64,000 nucleotides of DNA from CAWJKP01 sp963843465 (GCA_963843465.1 CAWJKP010000001.1:1736001-1800000); one strand, 5' to 3'; counted from the stretch's first letter, positions 43,636 to 54,257 are shown. Numbers and translations are program-made. The notes: generated by a model from the sequence alone, not told the origin.

Positions 43636-45099
43636 TCATCCTTTCACCACCCCGATGGGCCTCATGCGGGCGACTTTCGTGGCCAGGCCGGCGCGGTGGA
43701 CGACGTCGACCACCTGGCTCACGTCCTTGTAGGCGGCGGGCTGCTCTTCGGCCAGCCCGCGCCAGCCGTGGGCGCGGGCGATGATCCCCTGCTCGGCCAG
43801 CTCGCGGTCGATGCGACGGCCCTGGGACTGGCGGACGGCCTCGGTGCGGCTCATCAAGCGGCCGGCGCCGTGGCAGGTAGTGCCGAAGGTCTGCTCCATG
43901 CTGCCCGGGGCGCCGACCAGCACCCAGCTCGCCCGGCCCATGTCGCCGGGGATGATCACCGGCTGGCCGATGGGGCGATAGCGGTCGGGGAGCTCGGCAT
44001 GGCCCGGGGGGAAGGCCCGGGTGGCGCCCTTGCGGTGGACGCAGAGCTGCTTCGTGCGGCCTTCGACGGCGTGCTCTTCCATTTTGGCGATGTTATGGGC
44101 CACGTCGTAGACGAGGTTCATTTGCATCGACTCCCACGGGCGGCCGAAGAACTCGGCAAAGGCCTCCCGCGTCTGCCACATCAGCAGTTGACGGTTGGCC
44201 CAGGCGAAGTTGGCCGCCGCCCGCATTGCGCCCAGGTAGCGTTGTCCCTCGGGACTCTCCACGGGGGCGCAGGCCAGTTGGCGGTCGGGCAGCTCGATGC
44301 CGTAGCGGGCCGGGGCGCCGCGGAGCTCGCGCAGGGCGTCGTCGCAGACCTGGTAGCCCAGGCCCCGGGAGCCGGAATGGATCATCACGCAGACCATCTC
44401 CGGCTCCAGCCCCATCGTCCGGGCGGCGGCCGGGTCGAAGATCTCGTCGACCACCTGGACTTCGAGGAAATGGTTGCCGGAGCCGAGCGTGCCGCACTGA
44501 TCGCCGCCCCGCGTCAGGGCCCGCTGGCTGACCAGGTCCGGCTGGGCCCCGCGGAGGCAGCCGCGGGCCTCGGTGAATTGGACGTCGCCCGGCGTGGCCA
44601 GCCCGCGGGATTCCAAAAGCGCCGTGCCCTCGGCCATCAGCCGCCGCAGTTGCCCGGGGTCGAAGAGGTAGGGCCCGCCGGTGCCGACGCCGGCGGGGAT
44701 CGCGCGGAACAGGGCGTCCATGAGCTGCGCAATCCGCGGCTGGACGTCGTCCCGGTGGAGATTGGAGCGCACCAGGCGGACGCCGCAATTGATGTCGTAG
44801 CCCACGCCGCCCGGCGAGACCACGCCGCCTTGCTCGGGATCGGTGGCGCAGACGCCGCCGATGCAAAAGCCGTAGCCCCAATGGATGTCGGGCATGGCCA
44901 TGCTGGCCACCTGGATGCCCGGCAGGAAGGCCACGTTGGCCACCTGCTCGGGCGCCTGGTCGGCGCGGATCTGCTCGATCAACCGATCGTCGGCGAAGAT
45001 TCGCCCTTCGACCCTCATGCCGATCTTGTAACGCGTGGGGATCCGCCAGACGCACTCGGCGATCCGTTCCAGCGGTCCGTGGTAGCCTTGCTTGGTCAT
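43636..45099 (-). CDS. rtcB: tRNA-splicing/RNA-repair ligase RtcB
   Basis: RtcB joins RNA 2',3'-cyclic-phosphate ends to 5'-OH ends using GTP and Mn. The 487-residue protein shows the metal/GTP motifs PGGVGYDINCGVRL, GTLGSGNHFLEVQ, IHSGSRGLG, the guanylylated-His region VHRKGATRAFPPGH and FGTTCHGAGRLMSR. The archease gene lies upstream on the same strand, as expected for its activator. Between them is a 161-bp heptamer microsatellite beginning five bases before the ATG, so the ribosome binding site is inside or displaced by the repeat. Confidence 0.95.
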   Translation of the reverse strand: MTKQGYHGPLERIAECVWRIPTRYKIGMRVEGRIFADDRLIEQIRADQAPEQVANVAFLPGIQVASMAMPDIHWGYGFCIGGVCATDPEQGGVVSPGGVGYDINCGVRLVRSNLHRDDVQPRIAQLMDALFRAIPAGVGTGGPYLFDPGQLRRLMAEGTALLESRGLATPGDVQFTEARGCLRGAQPDLVSQRALTRGGDQCGTLGSGNHFLEVQVVDEIFDPAAARTMGLEPEMVCVMIHSGSRGLGYQVCDDALRELRGAPARYGIELPDRQLACAPVESPEGQRYLGAMRAAANFAWANRQLLMWQTREAFAEFFGRPWESMQMNLVYDVAHNIAKMEEHAVEGRTKQLCVHRKGATRAFPPGHAELPDRYRPIGQPVIIPGDMGRASWVLVGAPGSMEQTFGTTCHGAGRLMSRTEAVRQSQGRRIDRELAEQGIIARAHGWRGLAEEQPAAYKDVSQVVDVVHRAGLATKVARMRPIGVVKG

Positions 45100-45103
45100 G
45101 GCA

Positions 45104-45264
45104 GTTGTCGGTTGTCGGTTGTCGGTTGTCGGTTGTCGGTTGTCGGTTGTCGGTTGTCAGTTGTCAGTTGTCAGTTGTCAGTTGTCAGTTGTCAGTTGTC
45201 AGTTGTCAGTTGTCAGTTGTCAGTTGTCAGTTGTCAGTTGTCAGTTGTCAGTTGTCAGTTGTCG
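45104..45264. repeat. 23-copy heptamer microsatellite GTTGTC(G/A)
   Basis: Seven GTTGTCG units, fifteen GTTGTCA units and one final GTTGTCG, 161 bp without interruption. An inverted relic (AACTGGCAACTGACAAC and on) lies at about 45325-45357. It occupies the archease-rtcB gap. Confidence 0.96.
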
Positions 45265-45361
45265 GCGACCGGCGGCCAAGAACGTAGCGTGATGTCAGTT
45301 GCGACAAGTTACCGTGGGCCTCTAAGAACTGGCAACTGACAACTGGCAACCGACAACTGTT

Positions 45362-45775
45362 TCAAATATCTACGATCACCTCGGCCAGCCAGCCGCCAGC
45401 GGCCTGTTCAACTTTCAGCCCGTGGTAGGTGATCGCTTTGACTTCCAGGTCCAGCTCGTGCCGCTGGCGGTCCAGCGGCTCGCCGCGGGCGCGGGCGAAG
45501 AGCCCGTCGTCGCGGACGCGAACGTCGAACTCGGCCAGCAATAGCCGGCGGGTCGCAAAGGTGTAGAGCAGCTCCGCCAGCCAATCGAAAAACAGGTCGT
45601 CGCGTTGGCTGCCGGCCAGCTCGAACTCCACTTGCTGGACAGGCCGGATCGCCTCGGGGTTCGCCACGATCAGGGAAAAGAAGGCCCGGGCCGCCTCGGC
45701 GAACAACTCGTCGAGGCTTTCCGCCCGAACCCGCAGGCCGATGTCGGCCGTGTGCTCGAAGGTCTCGAAGGTCAT
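45362..45775 (-). CDS. Archease, RtcB activator
   Basis: A 137-residue archease that accelerates RtcB guanylylation and turnover. The conserved metal-binding start FEHTADIGLRVRAESLDELFAEAARAFF and the end EVKAITYHGLKVE are both present. It is followed downstream by rtcB on the same strand, with the heptamer array in between. Confidence 0.93.
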   Translation of the reverse strand: MTFETFEHTADIGLRVRAESLDELFAEAARAFFSLIVANPEAIRPVQQVEFELAGSQRDDLFFDWLAELLYTFATRRLLLAEFDVRVRDDGLFARARGEPLDRQRHELDLEVKAITYHGLKVEQAAGGWLAEVIVDI

Positions 45776-45789
45776 GTTTTGCCGATCGT

Positions 45790-45845
45790 AACGTACTCCT
45801 CACGCTCCGCGTGAGGACGCGCGTCACGCGGAGCGTGACGAGTAC
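45790..45845. repeat. GTAC-headed REP pair
   Basis: GTACTCCTCACGCTCCGCG and, on the other strand, GTACTCGTCACGCTCCGCG, between the archease and reductase genes. Confidence 0.88.
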
Positions 45846-45857
45846 CATTTTCGGAGG

Positions 45858-46874
45858 TCATGTTTTGCCAAGTTCGTTTTGGATGCGGACCACGAGGCGT
45901 CCGGTGATGCGGCCGGCGAGGATCTCGGGGATCTTCGAGGGGAGCTGTTCGAGGTCGACCGGCTGGGCGATGGCGTCGAGGTTGTCGAGCTTCCATTGGA
46001 CGGCCAGCCGATCCCAGATCTCGCTCCGCAAGGGCGTGGGGACCCAGGCGGCCTCGATGCCGGAGAGCGTGACGCCGCGGAGGATGAAGGGAAAGACCGT
46101 GACCGGCAAGCTGGTCCCGCCGGCCATTCCGCAGGCGGCGACACAGCCGGCCAATCGCGTGGCGCGGATCAGGGTGCCGAGGATGTTGCCGCCGACGGTG
46201 TCCACGGCGCCGGCCCAGCGCCCGGTAAGCAACGGTTTTCCGCTTGTCTCGTCGACCGCCTGCCGATCGAGGACCTGGCTGGCCCCGAGCTTCTTGAGGT
46301 AATCGTGGGCGGAGGCCTTCCCCGTGACGGCGGCGACGCGGTAGCCGAGCTTGGCCAAGAGGGCCACGGCGATGCTGCCCACGCCGCCGCTGGCCCCGGT
46401 GACCACCACGTCGCCGCGGTCGGGCGCCACGTCGTGTTTCCGCAGGGCGTCGACGGACATGGCCGCGGTGAGTCCCGCCGTGCCCAGCGCCATGCTGTGG
46501 CGCAGGCTCAAGGGAAAGGGCAGCGGGACAACCCAATCGTGCGGCACGCGGACGTACTCGGCGAAGCCGCCCCAGCGGTCGGCTCCCATCTCGAAGCCCG
46601 TGACCAGCACCGGGTCGCCTTCGACGAACTCGTTGACCCTACTCTCCGCCACGGTGCCGGCCGCATCCACGCCGGGAATGTGGGGAAAGACGCGGCTCAC
46701 TCCGGGGTGACCGGTGGCCGCCAAGGCGTCCTTGTAGTTGAGCGACGACCAGGCCACGCGGATCAGCACTTCGCCCGGCGGCAGCTCCGCCAGCGGCCGC
46801 CGAGTGATCTGGCCGGAAACGTTCCCCGCGGCGTCCTTGGTCACCAGGTAACAGCGGAAGGTCTCGGGAAGCAT
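45858..46874 (-). CDS. YhdH/AcuI-type acrylyl-CoA reductase (MDR family)
   Basis: A 338-residue zinc-free medium-chain reductase. Family marks are SSLNYKDALAATGHPGVSRVFPHIPGVDAAGTV, the NADPH motif VVVTGASGGVGSIAVALLAKLGYRVAAVTGK and GMAGGTSLPVTVFPFILRGVTLSGI. YhdH/AcuI enzymes reduce acryloyl-CoA to propionyl-CoA. ATG 46874 is chosen, with AAAGGAG eight bases upstream. Close upstream of archease, but separated by the GTAC REP. Confidence 0.92.
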   Translation of the reverse strand: MLPETFRCYLVTKDAAGNVSGQITRRPLAELPPGEVLIRVAWSSLNYKDALAATGHPGVSRVFPHIPGVDAAGTVAESRVNEFVEGDPVLVTGFEMGADRWGGFAEYVRVPHDWVVPLPFPLSLRHSMALGTAGLTAAMSVDALRKHDVAPDRGDVVVTGASGGVGSIAVALLAKLGYRVAAVTGKASAHDYLKKLGASQVLDRQAVDETSGKPLLTGRWAGAVDTVGGNILGTLIRATRLAGCVAACGMAGGTSLPVTVFPFILRGVTLSGIEAAWVPTPLRSEIWDRLAVQWKLDNLDAIAQPVDLEQLPSKIPEILAGRITGRLVVRIQNELGKT

Positions 46875-46926
46875 GGGCGGCTCCTTTCTCCTCAAACCAT
46901 AGACGGCAGCCAGGCCTCTGCGCCGC

Positions 46927-47048
46927 GTATTTCATTTTACATTTTACATTTTTCATTTGTCATTGTTCGATCGTTCAGTAATGCAAAATGAAAAATGTAA
47001 AATGAAAAATGCAAAATGTAGAAACGGCACACGGCGTGTGCCTGCTAC
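46927..47048. repeat. Inverted AAAATG(C/T) heptamer arrays plus GTAG REP
   Basis: 46927-46965 carries ATTTTAC/ATTTTTC units and 46981-47020 the complementary AAAATGTA/AAAATGCA units, around a CGATCG centre. 47025-47048 reads GTAGCAGGCACACGCCGTG on the minus strand, same family as 24065-24142. Confidence 0.85.
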
Positions 47049-47049
47049 A

Positions 47050-48470
<1,421 letters not shown>

Positions 48471-48513
48471 GGTCATTACCGCCGAATCTCTAGTTATCAG
48501 GACTATCCAAGCT

Positions 48514-48681
48514 GTAGGGTGGGACAAGGCCGCCTTGGCGGCCGCCGGCCCACCAGCGGCGGTCGCCGATCAGAGCTGGCAGGACCTTACGCCTCTAGCC
48601 GCTGATCGCTAACCATCGACCACTAGCTACTCTCTCTCCTGGTGGGCCGGCGCTGGCTTGCGCGAGCTTGTCCCACCCTAC
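48514..48681. repeat. Long GTAG-headed REP pair
   Basis: GTAGGGTGGGAC family pair, 168 bp, with a spacer containing a GATCAGAG/CTGATCG imperfect inverted repeat. It takes up most of the divergent gap between fumC and the coiled-coil gene. Confidence 0.88.
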
Positions 48682-48808
48682 TCGTTGGACGTTTTCCCCC
48701 GTATGGTCCTACAATGATAGCGGTCCCGGCGGCTTGCGGCTATAATGCAAAGGCCGATATGAGGGACCTATTCACTCCCCGGAAGGGTGCCGTTGCGAGG
48801 AGGGGATC

Positions 48809-50446
48809 ATGGAACAGCTCCGAAAGCAGGTGCGGCGGGCCCAACGGTGGCTGGGTCTCCAGCGGTTCGTCCGTGTGCTGGGGTGGTTCTGGTTTGCCAC
48901 CCTGTTGGTCGCCGTGGGGCTGATCGTGCTGGACAAGTTCCGGCCGCTTGGCGTGGAGCCTTGGGTCTGGCCGGTGGGAGCGATGATCCTGGGCACGCTG
49001 CTGGCGGCCGCCTGGGCCATGATCCGCGGCCGTGGAGCGATGGACGCGGCGATCGAGATCGACCGCCGCTTCGATCTGAAGGAACGGGTCGCCAGCAGCC
49101 TGGCCATGTCGCCCGAGGAGCGCCAGAGCGGGTTTGGCCGCGCGCTGTTGGATGACGCCGCCCGGCGGGTCCAGCGGATCAACGTGGGCCGGGAATTCCA
49201 TCTGACTCCCAGCCGTCAGCTCTTGCTGCCCTTGCTGCCCGGCGTCGCCGCGGTGCTGGCGGCGGTCTTCGTCAATCCGGCGGCGGCACCCGAGCGGGCG
49301 TCGGCCGGCACGGACGCGGCGGCCCGGCAGCAGGTGAAGAAGTCGACCGACGCGCTGCGACACAAGCTGCTCCAACAGCGCCAGGAGGCAGAGAAGCGAG
49401 GGCTGAAAAAGGCCGAAGACGCCATCGCCAAGCTGGAGAAAGACTTGGACCGCAACGCTTCGGACAAGTCTTTGGACCGCAAGGACGCCCTGGTCAAGCT
49501 CAACGAGTTGTCCCAGGAGTTGAACAAGCGTCGCTCGGAGCTCTCCTCTCCGGAAAAGCTCCAGGAGCAGCTCGGTCAGCTCAAGGACATTCCCAAGGGC
49601 CCGGCCGACAAGTTCTGCGACCAGATCGCCAAGGGCGACTTGCAGAAGGCCCTCAAGGAGTTGCAGAAACTTCAGGACGACCTGGCCGGCGGCAAGCTGG
49701 ACGCGAAGCAGCAGAAGGCCCTGGCGGATCAGCTCCAGAAGATGCAGGACAACCTCAATAAGCTGCTGGCCGACAACAAGAAGCAACAGGAACAGCTCAA
49801 GAACCAGATCCAGCAGGCGCTTCAGGCCGGCGACCAGGCCGCGGCCGACAAGCTCCAGCAGAAGCTCGAACAGCTCCGGCAGAAGTTGCCGCCGGCGAAC
49901 CAGGTGCAGCAGATGGCCCGGAAACTGGGACAGTGCGCCAACTGCCTGAAGCAAGGCCAGGGCAAGAATGCCGCGGACATGCTCCAACAAGTCCAAGGCG
50001 ATCTGAAGAACCTCCAGCAGCAAGCCAACGAGATGCAGGCCCTCGACCAGGCCCTGGACCAGTTGGCCGACGCGCGGCGGCAGATGACTTGCAAGGAGTG
50101 CGGCGGGGCCGGCTGTCCGGCCTGCCAAGGCCAAGGCGAGAAGGAGATGGTGCTGCTCAACGCCGGCGGCGGCGGCAAGGGTCGCGCTACCGGGCAACGG
50201 CCGGAAAGAAAGAGCGGCGTGAACTTCACCAACGTCGATGCCAACGTGAAGGTTGCCAAGGGGCAGCTTTCGGTGGTGGGGGAGGTCGAAGGGCCCAACA
50301 CCCCGGGCGACCTCCAACTCCAGCTCCGCGAGCAGTTCCAAAGCGCCAAGCGGGAATCGTCCGACCCGCTCACCGAACAGAAGCTACCGAAGAGTGAACG
50401 GGAGCAGGCGCGCCAGTATTTCGACCAGTTCCGCAGCGGGAAGTAA
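48809..50446 (+). CDS. Membrane-anchored coiled-coil protein
   Basis: The 545-residue protein has two N-terminal membrane helices (WFWFATLLVAVGLIVLD, PVGAMILGTLLAAAWAMI), then AIEIDRRFDLKERVASSLAMS, a segment typical of planctomycete DUF4175-like proteins. A Gln/Lys/Leu-rich coiled coil spans about residues 170-430. A Cys cluster (CKECGGAGCPACQGQGE) resembles a DnaJ-type zinc finger. The role is unknown; a structural or scaffold protein of the cell envelope is plausible. Confidence 0.8.
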   Translation: MEQLRKQVRRAQRWLGLQRFVRVLGWFWFATLLVAVGLIVLDKFRPLGVEPWVWPVGAMILGTLLAAAWAMIRGRGAMDAAIEIDRRFDLKERVASSLAMSPEERQSGFGRALLDDAARRVQRINVGREFHLTPSRQLLLPLLPGVAAVLAAVFVNPAAAPERASAGTDAAARQQVKKSTDALRHKLLQQRQEAEKRGLKKAEDAIAKLEKDLDRNASDKSLDRKDALVKLNELSQELNKRRSELSSPEKLQEQLGQLKDIPKGPADKFCDQIAKGDLQKALKELQKLQDDLAGGKLDAKQQKALADQLQKMQDNLNKLLADNKKQQEQLKNQIQQALQAGDQAAADKLQQKLEQLRQKLPPANQVQQMARKLGQCANCLKQGQGKNAADMLQQVQGDLKNLQQQANEMQALDQALDQLADARRQMTCKECGGAGCPACQGQGEKEMVLLNAGGGGKGRATGQRPERKSGVNFTNVDANVKVAKGQLSVVGEVEGPNTPGDLQLQLREQFQSAKRESSDPLTEQKLPKSEREQARQYFDQFRSGK

Positions 50447-50451
50447 TCGGT

Positions 50452-50550
50452 ACTCGTCACGCTCCGCGTGACGTTATCACTCTCGCGGAGCGATCGGTAC
50501 TCGTCACGCTCCGCGTGACGTTATCACTCTCGCGGAGCGAGAGGAGTACG
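50452..50550. repeat. Tandemly duplicated GTAC REP pair
   Basis: GTACTCGTCACGCTCCGCG followed by a TCTCGCGGAGCGA half occurs twice in direct order, 57 bp apart; the first copy is truncated at its right end. Confidence 0.87.
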
Positions 50551-50564
50551 GGAAGGGCCGGCGT

Positions 50565-50822
50565 TCACTTCGGGCCGCCGGTCAACCGCTTGGGGATGCT
50601 GAAGCAGTAGACACAGACGATGGTGCCGGTGGCTATCAAGCTGTAAGGAACCCACGGCTGGGGGGTCACTTCTCGCTGGGTCTTCGTCAGGCCCCTGGGA
50701 TCGAGCCAGGACTCGCTGGCCTGGGGGTCCTCCGGCTTAAGGATGAATTTCTGCACGCCCAGGCACTGGGCCCCCAACAGCGCTAGATAGATGCCCACCG
50801 CCAGGAACAAGGACCGCCACAT
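50565..50822 (-). CDS. Small membrane protein
   Basis: No family recognised. An 85-residue protein with two hydrophobic helices, WRSLFLAVGIYLALLGAQCLG and YSLIATGTIVCVYCFSI, joined by a polar loop (FILKPEDPQASESWLDPRG). ATG 50822 is chosen because GGAGG lies eight bases upstream; codons above it translate the REP at 50850-50936. Confidence 0.65.
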   Translation of the reverse strand: MWRSLFLAVGIYLALLGAQCLGVQKFILKPEDPQASESWLDPRGLTKTQREVTPQPWVPYSLIATGTIVCVYCFSIPKRLTGGPK

Positions 50823-50849
50823 GATTGCACCCTCCGCGGTTCTACTGCT

Positions 50850-50936
50850 GTAGAGAACGCCCTCTGTGGCGTTCCGTCGGGGGTAGCTCAATACCGCATT
50901 TCCCCGCCCCGGAACGCCACAGAGGGCGTTCCCTAC
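50850..50936. repeat. GTAG-headed REP pair (GGGAACGCC family)
   Basis: GTAGAGAACGCCCTCTGTGG and, on the other strand, GTAGGGAACGCCCTCTGTGG. Same family as 8414-8500. Confidence 0.88.
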
Positions 50937-51418
50937 AGTCGACAGGATCCTGATCGACGGCGATCCCTGCTCTTCTCCAGCTTTGGTCAGGCGTCCGGCA
51001 GCGGATCATTGACCTCGGGTCGGGAGGCAAGGGTTCTGACTTTCCTGCCAGGCGGCGTTCGCCACAGTTTGCCACCTTCCATCGTCAGTGTGTCCTGACA
51101 GGACGAGCGACGCGGCCCGGCGACGGAGCGCCGCAGCGTTCAGCGAGAACCAATCGGCACGCGCTACCAAGTCGGCCGGGACGCAGGTTGGCATCGGCTT
51201 ATCTGTGGTGTATAACGGGGTTAGGGAAAGTGTCGTGGGCGCGTTTCCAACCGCTTGCGGAAACCGGGTTCCCTTGTCCGACAGGGTCAACTTCGCGGCC
51301 CAGGCGGGCCGATGCAAAGCTTTAGATAGGCCCACACAGTTGTTTCACGGCTAACGGCCCCTTATAATTTCCTGGAGTCTTGGGGGCTCCGCTTTCCGCC
51401 CCGGATGGAGTTGCAGCC
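50937..51418. other. About 480-bp gap without a recognisable gene
   Basis: Frames of about 60-110 codons are open on both strands between 51006 and 51354, but none shows a known motif or a good ribosome binding site. The GC content is lower than in flanking genes. GATGGAG at 51404 serves the next gene. Confidence 0.5.
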
Positions 51419-52936
51419 TTGTCCGCATTCTTTCAGAACGAGCAGATCCTCGAAGGCATGCCCGACGGCGTGGTGCTGCTGGACAGCGAAAACACCATTC
51501 TTTGGTGGAACGGCCGCTTGCGGGAGTGGACCGGCCGGGAGAGCTTGCTGGGCACGAACTTCTACTCCGTTTTGGGAAGCCCCGAGATCCTCGGACCCGA
51601 CTTCTGCCCCTTCCACACGGCCCTGGCCACGGGAACCGCCAGCACTTCCACCTTGCGCTCCGCCGACGGCCGTTACTTCCAGGTCCACGCCGCTCCGGTC
51701 CACGAGTCCGCCGGGCCCCCGCGGCACCTGATCGTCACCGTCCGCGACGTCAGCAAGGAAGTCCAGCAGCAACAGAAGCTCGCGGCGATCCACCAGGCGG
51801 GCATGGAACTGGCCGACCTCTCCGCCGACGAACTGCTGCAAATGGCCGTCGACGATCGCATCGAGCTCTTGAAGTCCAACATCCTGCACTTCACCAAGGA
51901 CCTGCTCAAGTTCCAGGTGGTGGAAGTGCGGCTGTTGGATCAGAAGACGGGCCGGCTGGAGCCCTTGCTCTCCGAGGGCATGGAACCCGAGGCCGCCCGG
52001 CGCGAGCTGTTCGCCTTGCCTCAAGGCAACGGCGTGACGGGCTTCGTCGCCGCCACCGGCAAGAGCTACCTTTGCGAGGACACCGCCGAGGACCCGCTCT
52101 ACCTGGAAGGCGTCAAGGGGGCCAAGAGCTCGCTGACCGTCCCGCTCACCTGGCACGACGAGGTGATCGGCACCTTCAACGTCGAGAGCCCCGAGGCGCG
52201 GGCCTTCAGCGAGAGCGACTTGCAGTTCCTCGAGATCTTCAGCCGCGACGTGGCGGCGGCCCTCAATACGCTCGAGCTTCTGGTGGCGGAAAGGGCCGGC
52301 AGCACGGCGGCCAGCGTCGAGGCGATCCACAGCGCGGTGGCCTTGCCGGTCGACGAGATCCTCAACGACGCCTGCAACGTCATGGAGCGCTACATCGGTC
52401 ACGAGCCCGAGGTCGTCGAGCGGCTGCAACGGATCCTCCGCAACGCCCGCGACATCAAGCAGGTCATTCAGAAGGTTGGGCAGAAGATGGCCCCGGCCCA
52501 GGCCCACCCTCAGCCGCCGCAGCCCGAGCGGCCCTCGCTCCAGGGACGCCGCGTGTTGCTGGTCGACGAGGACAACACGGTCCGCACCGCGGCCCACGCG
52601 CTTCTGGAACGCTACGGCTGCGTGGTCGAAACCGCGCCCAACGGCGCCCAGGCGATGTTCATGGTCCGCAATAGCGGCTACGACGTGATCATCGCCGACA
52701 TCCGCCTGCCGGACACGTCGGGCTGGAAGTTCATGCAGAAGCTGCAAAAGGTGATGGACGTCGATCCTCTGCCGCTGATCCTCATGACCGGCTTCGGCTA
52801 TGACCCCGACCACTCCATCGTCAAGGCCCGGCAGGCCGGCTTGCAGGCCGTGCTCTTCAAACCCTTCCGCCTCGACCAGCTTCTCAGCACCGTGGAGCAG
52901 GTCGTCAGCGCGCCCGGGCCGCTGGCCAAGTCGTAG
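51419..52936 (+). CDS. PAS-GAF-receiver signalling protein
   Basis: The 505-residue protein has a PAS domain (EGMPDGVVLLDSENTILWWNGRLREWTG), a GAF domain (about residues 120-290, FVAATGKSYLCEDTAEDPLYLEGVKGAKSSLTVPL) and a C-terminal receiver (VLLVDEDNTVRTAAHALLERYG, phospho-Asp in VIIADIRLPDTSGW, Lys in VLFKPFRLDQLL). A helical segment at about 290-365 resembles a histidine-phosphotransfer/dimerisation region, but no kinase ATPase is present. TTG 51419 with GGAG upstream is the chosen start; TTG 51380 is possible. It probably receives phosphate from another kinase. Confidence 0.86.
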   Translation: MSAFFQNEQILEGMPDGVVLLDSENTILWWNGRLREWTGRESLLGTNFYSVLGSPEILGPDFCPFHTALATGTASTSTLRSADGRYFQVHAAPVHESAGPPRHLIVTVRDVSKEVQQQQKLAAIHQAGMELADLSADELLQMAVDDRIELLKSNILHFTKDLLKFQVVEVRLLDQKTGRLEPLLSEGMEPEAARRELFALPQGNGVTGFVAATGKSYLCEDTAEDPLYLEGVKGAKSSLTVPLTWHDEVIGTFNVESPEARAFSESDLQFLEIFSRDVAAALNTLELLVAERAGSTAASVEAIHSAVALPVDEILNDACNVMERYIGHEPEVVERLQRILRNARDIKQVIQKVGQKMAPAQAHPQPPQPERPSLQGRRVLLVDEDNTVRTAAHALLERYGCVVETAPNGAQAMFMVRNSGYDVIIADIRLPDTSGWKFMQKLQKVMDVDPLPLILMTGFGYDPDHSIVKARQAGLQAVLFKPFRLDQLLSTVEQVVSAPGPLAKS

Positions 52937-52975
52937 GGCGGGTCGAGGAACGAACCGCCGAGACGCGGAGAAGAA

Positions 52976-53060
52976 TGCAAAATGCAAAATGTAAAATGTA
53001 AAATGAAAAGTGCCGCCGAAAGCATTCATTTTGCATTTTGCATTTTGCATTTTGCATTCT
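52976..53060. repeat. Inverted AAAATG(C/T) heptamer arrays
   Basis: Units ATGCAAA/ATGTAAA on the left and the complementary TTTTGCA units on the right surround a short GC-rich centre (GTGCCGCCGAAAGC). Same class as 46927-47020. Confidence 0.9.
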
Positions 53061-53108
53061 TCGTTTTCCTCTCCGCATCTGGGCGCCGCGGCGGTTGATC
53101 CCCCTCCC

Positions 53109-54257
53109 ATGCACATCGCCCTGATCCTCTTGGCCCTGGTCGGGCACGCGTCGCTCTGGGTCGCCGTCATCAACCGCCTGCACGCCACCGCGGTCATAGG
53201 CCGCTCGCGCGCACTGATGACAGTGGCAAGCTTCGCCGGCCTGTTGTCCATCCCGCTGGCTTGCGGCATCTACTTCCTCCGCGAAGGGCTGCCCGCGTTC
53301 CGTCCGCGCGGGGCCTCGCCGCTGCTGCTGGCGGGCCTGGCGTACTCGGCCCTCTGCTGGCTGGTGCTGGCAATGACCGCCGCGGCTTGGACCCGCCGCC
53401 AGTTTCTCCGCCGGCCGCCCCACGGGCTCCGCTACCACCGCACGCGGGTCGTCCGGCCGGGAAAAGGGGACAGGCACCACTTCCTGGCCCGCCTCCCCGG
53501 CAATCAGATCCTCGACTTGGACCTCTCCGAGTGGACCGTGGAGCTGCCGCGGCTGCCCGCGGCCCTGGACCGGCTCTCGCTGGTTCACCTCGCGGACCTG
53601 CACTTCACCGGCCGGATCGGCAAGAGTTACTTCCTGGAGGTCGTGCAGTTGGCCAACGAGCTCCAGCCCGACCTAGCTTGTGTCACCGGCGACCTGATCG
53701 ACAAACCCGACTGCGCCGGCTGGTTGGCCGAGATCCTGGGGAAGCTGGAGGCGCGGTTCGGCGTCTACTTCGTGCTGGGCAACCACGACCTGGACTTCGG
53801 CGGCGCGATGATCCGCCGCCTGCTCACCGCCGCCGGACTGGTCGACCTGGGCGGCCGCTGGATCGAGGTTTCCGTCCGCGGCCAGCGGCTGGTCCTGGCG
53901 GGCAACGAGCTGCCCTGGTTCCCGCCGGCGCCTGATCTTTCCCGAGCCCCGCCACCGCCTCCCGACGGCCCGCTGCGGATCGTCCTGGCCCACAGTCCCG
54001 ACCAGGTCACCTGGGCTCAGTCTGCCGGCGTGGACCTGCTGCTGGCCGGCCACACGCACGGCGGTCAGATCCGTCTGCCGCTGGTGGGCCCGATCTTCAC
54101 GCCTAGTCGCTGGGGCGTCGAGTACGCATCGGGCCTCTTCTACGCCGCCCCCACGACGATGCACGTCAGCCGCGGCATCTCCGCCGAGTTCCCCGTCCGC
54201 CTGGCCTGCCCTCCCGAGATGGCTTATCTGGTGCTGCGGTCGCCGGCGGCAAAGTGA
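53109..54257 (+). CDS. Membrane-associated metallophosphoesterase, YkuE-like
   Basis: A 382-residue protein with three or four N-terminal helices followed by a calcineurin-like phosphoesterase domain. Metal-binding motifs in order: HLADLHFTGRIG, TGDLIDK, LGNHDLDFG, LAHSPDQ and GHTHGGQI. The YkuE type is thought to act at the membrane surface on lipid-linked or nucleotide substrates. The stretch RPGKGDRHHFLARLPG at about residue 118 is encoded by a GGGGACAGGCACC-type repeat (53459-53487) inserted in frame. ATG 53109 follows the heptamer block. Confidence 0.9.
   Translation: MHIALILLALVGHASLWVAVINRLHATAVIGRSRALMTVASFAGLLSIPLACGIYFLREGLPAFRPRGASPLLLAGLAYSALCWLVLAMTAAAWTRRQFLRRPPHGLRYHRTRVVRPGKGDRHHFLARLPGNQILDLDLSEWTVELPRLPAALDRLSLVHLADLHFTGRIGKSYFLEVVQLANELQPDLACVTGDLIDKPDCAGWLAEILGKLEARFGVYFVLGNHDLDFGGAMIRRLLTAAGLVDLGGRWIEVSVRGQRLVLAGNELPWFPPAPDLSRAPPPPPDGPLRIVLAHSPDQVTWAQSAGVDLLLAGHTHGGQIRLPLVGPIFTPSRWGVEYASGLFYAAPTTMHVSRGISAEFPVRLACPPEMAYLVLRSPAAK

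Noticed and set aside
45104..45264. CRISPR-like direct repeats
   Set aside because: Units are seven bases long with no spacers; it is a microsatellite.
43696..45339. Long open frame antisense to rtcB and several similar long antisense frames (for example 8532-10289, 27166-29541, 51362-53269)
   Set aside because: They mirror real genes in high-GC DNA, lack family motifs and have no ribosome binding sites; the opposite strands carry clear domains.
51006..51354. Open frames of 60-110 codons upstream of the PAS-GAF protein
   Set aside because: No domain and weak start signals; kept only as a gap note.
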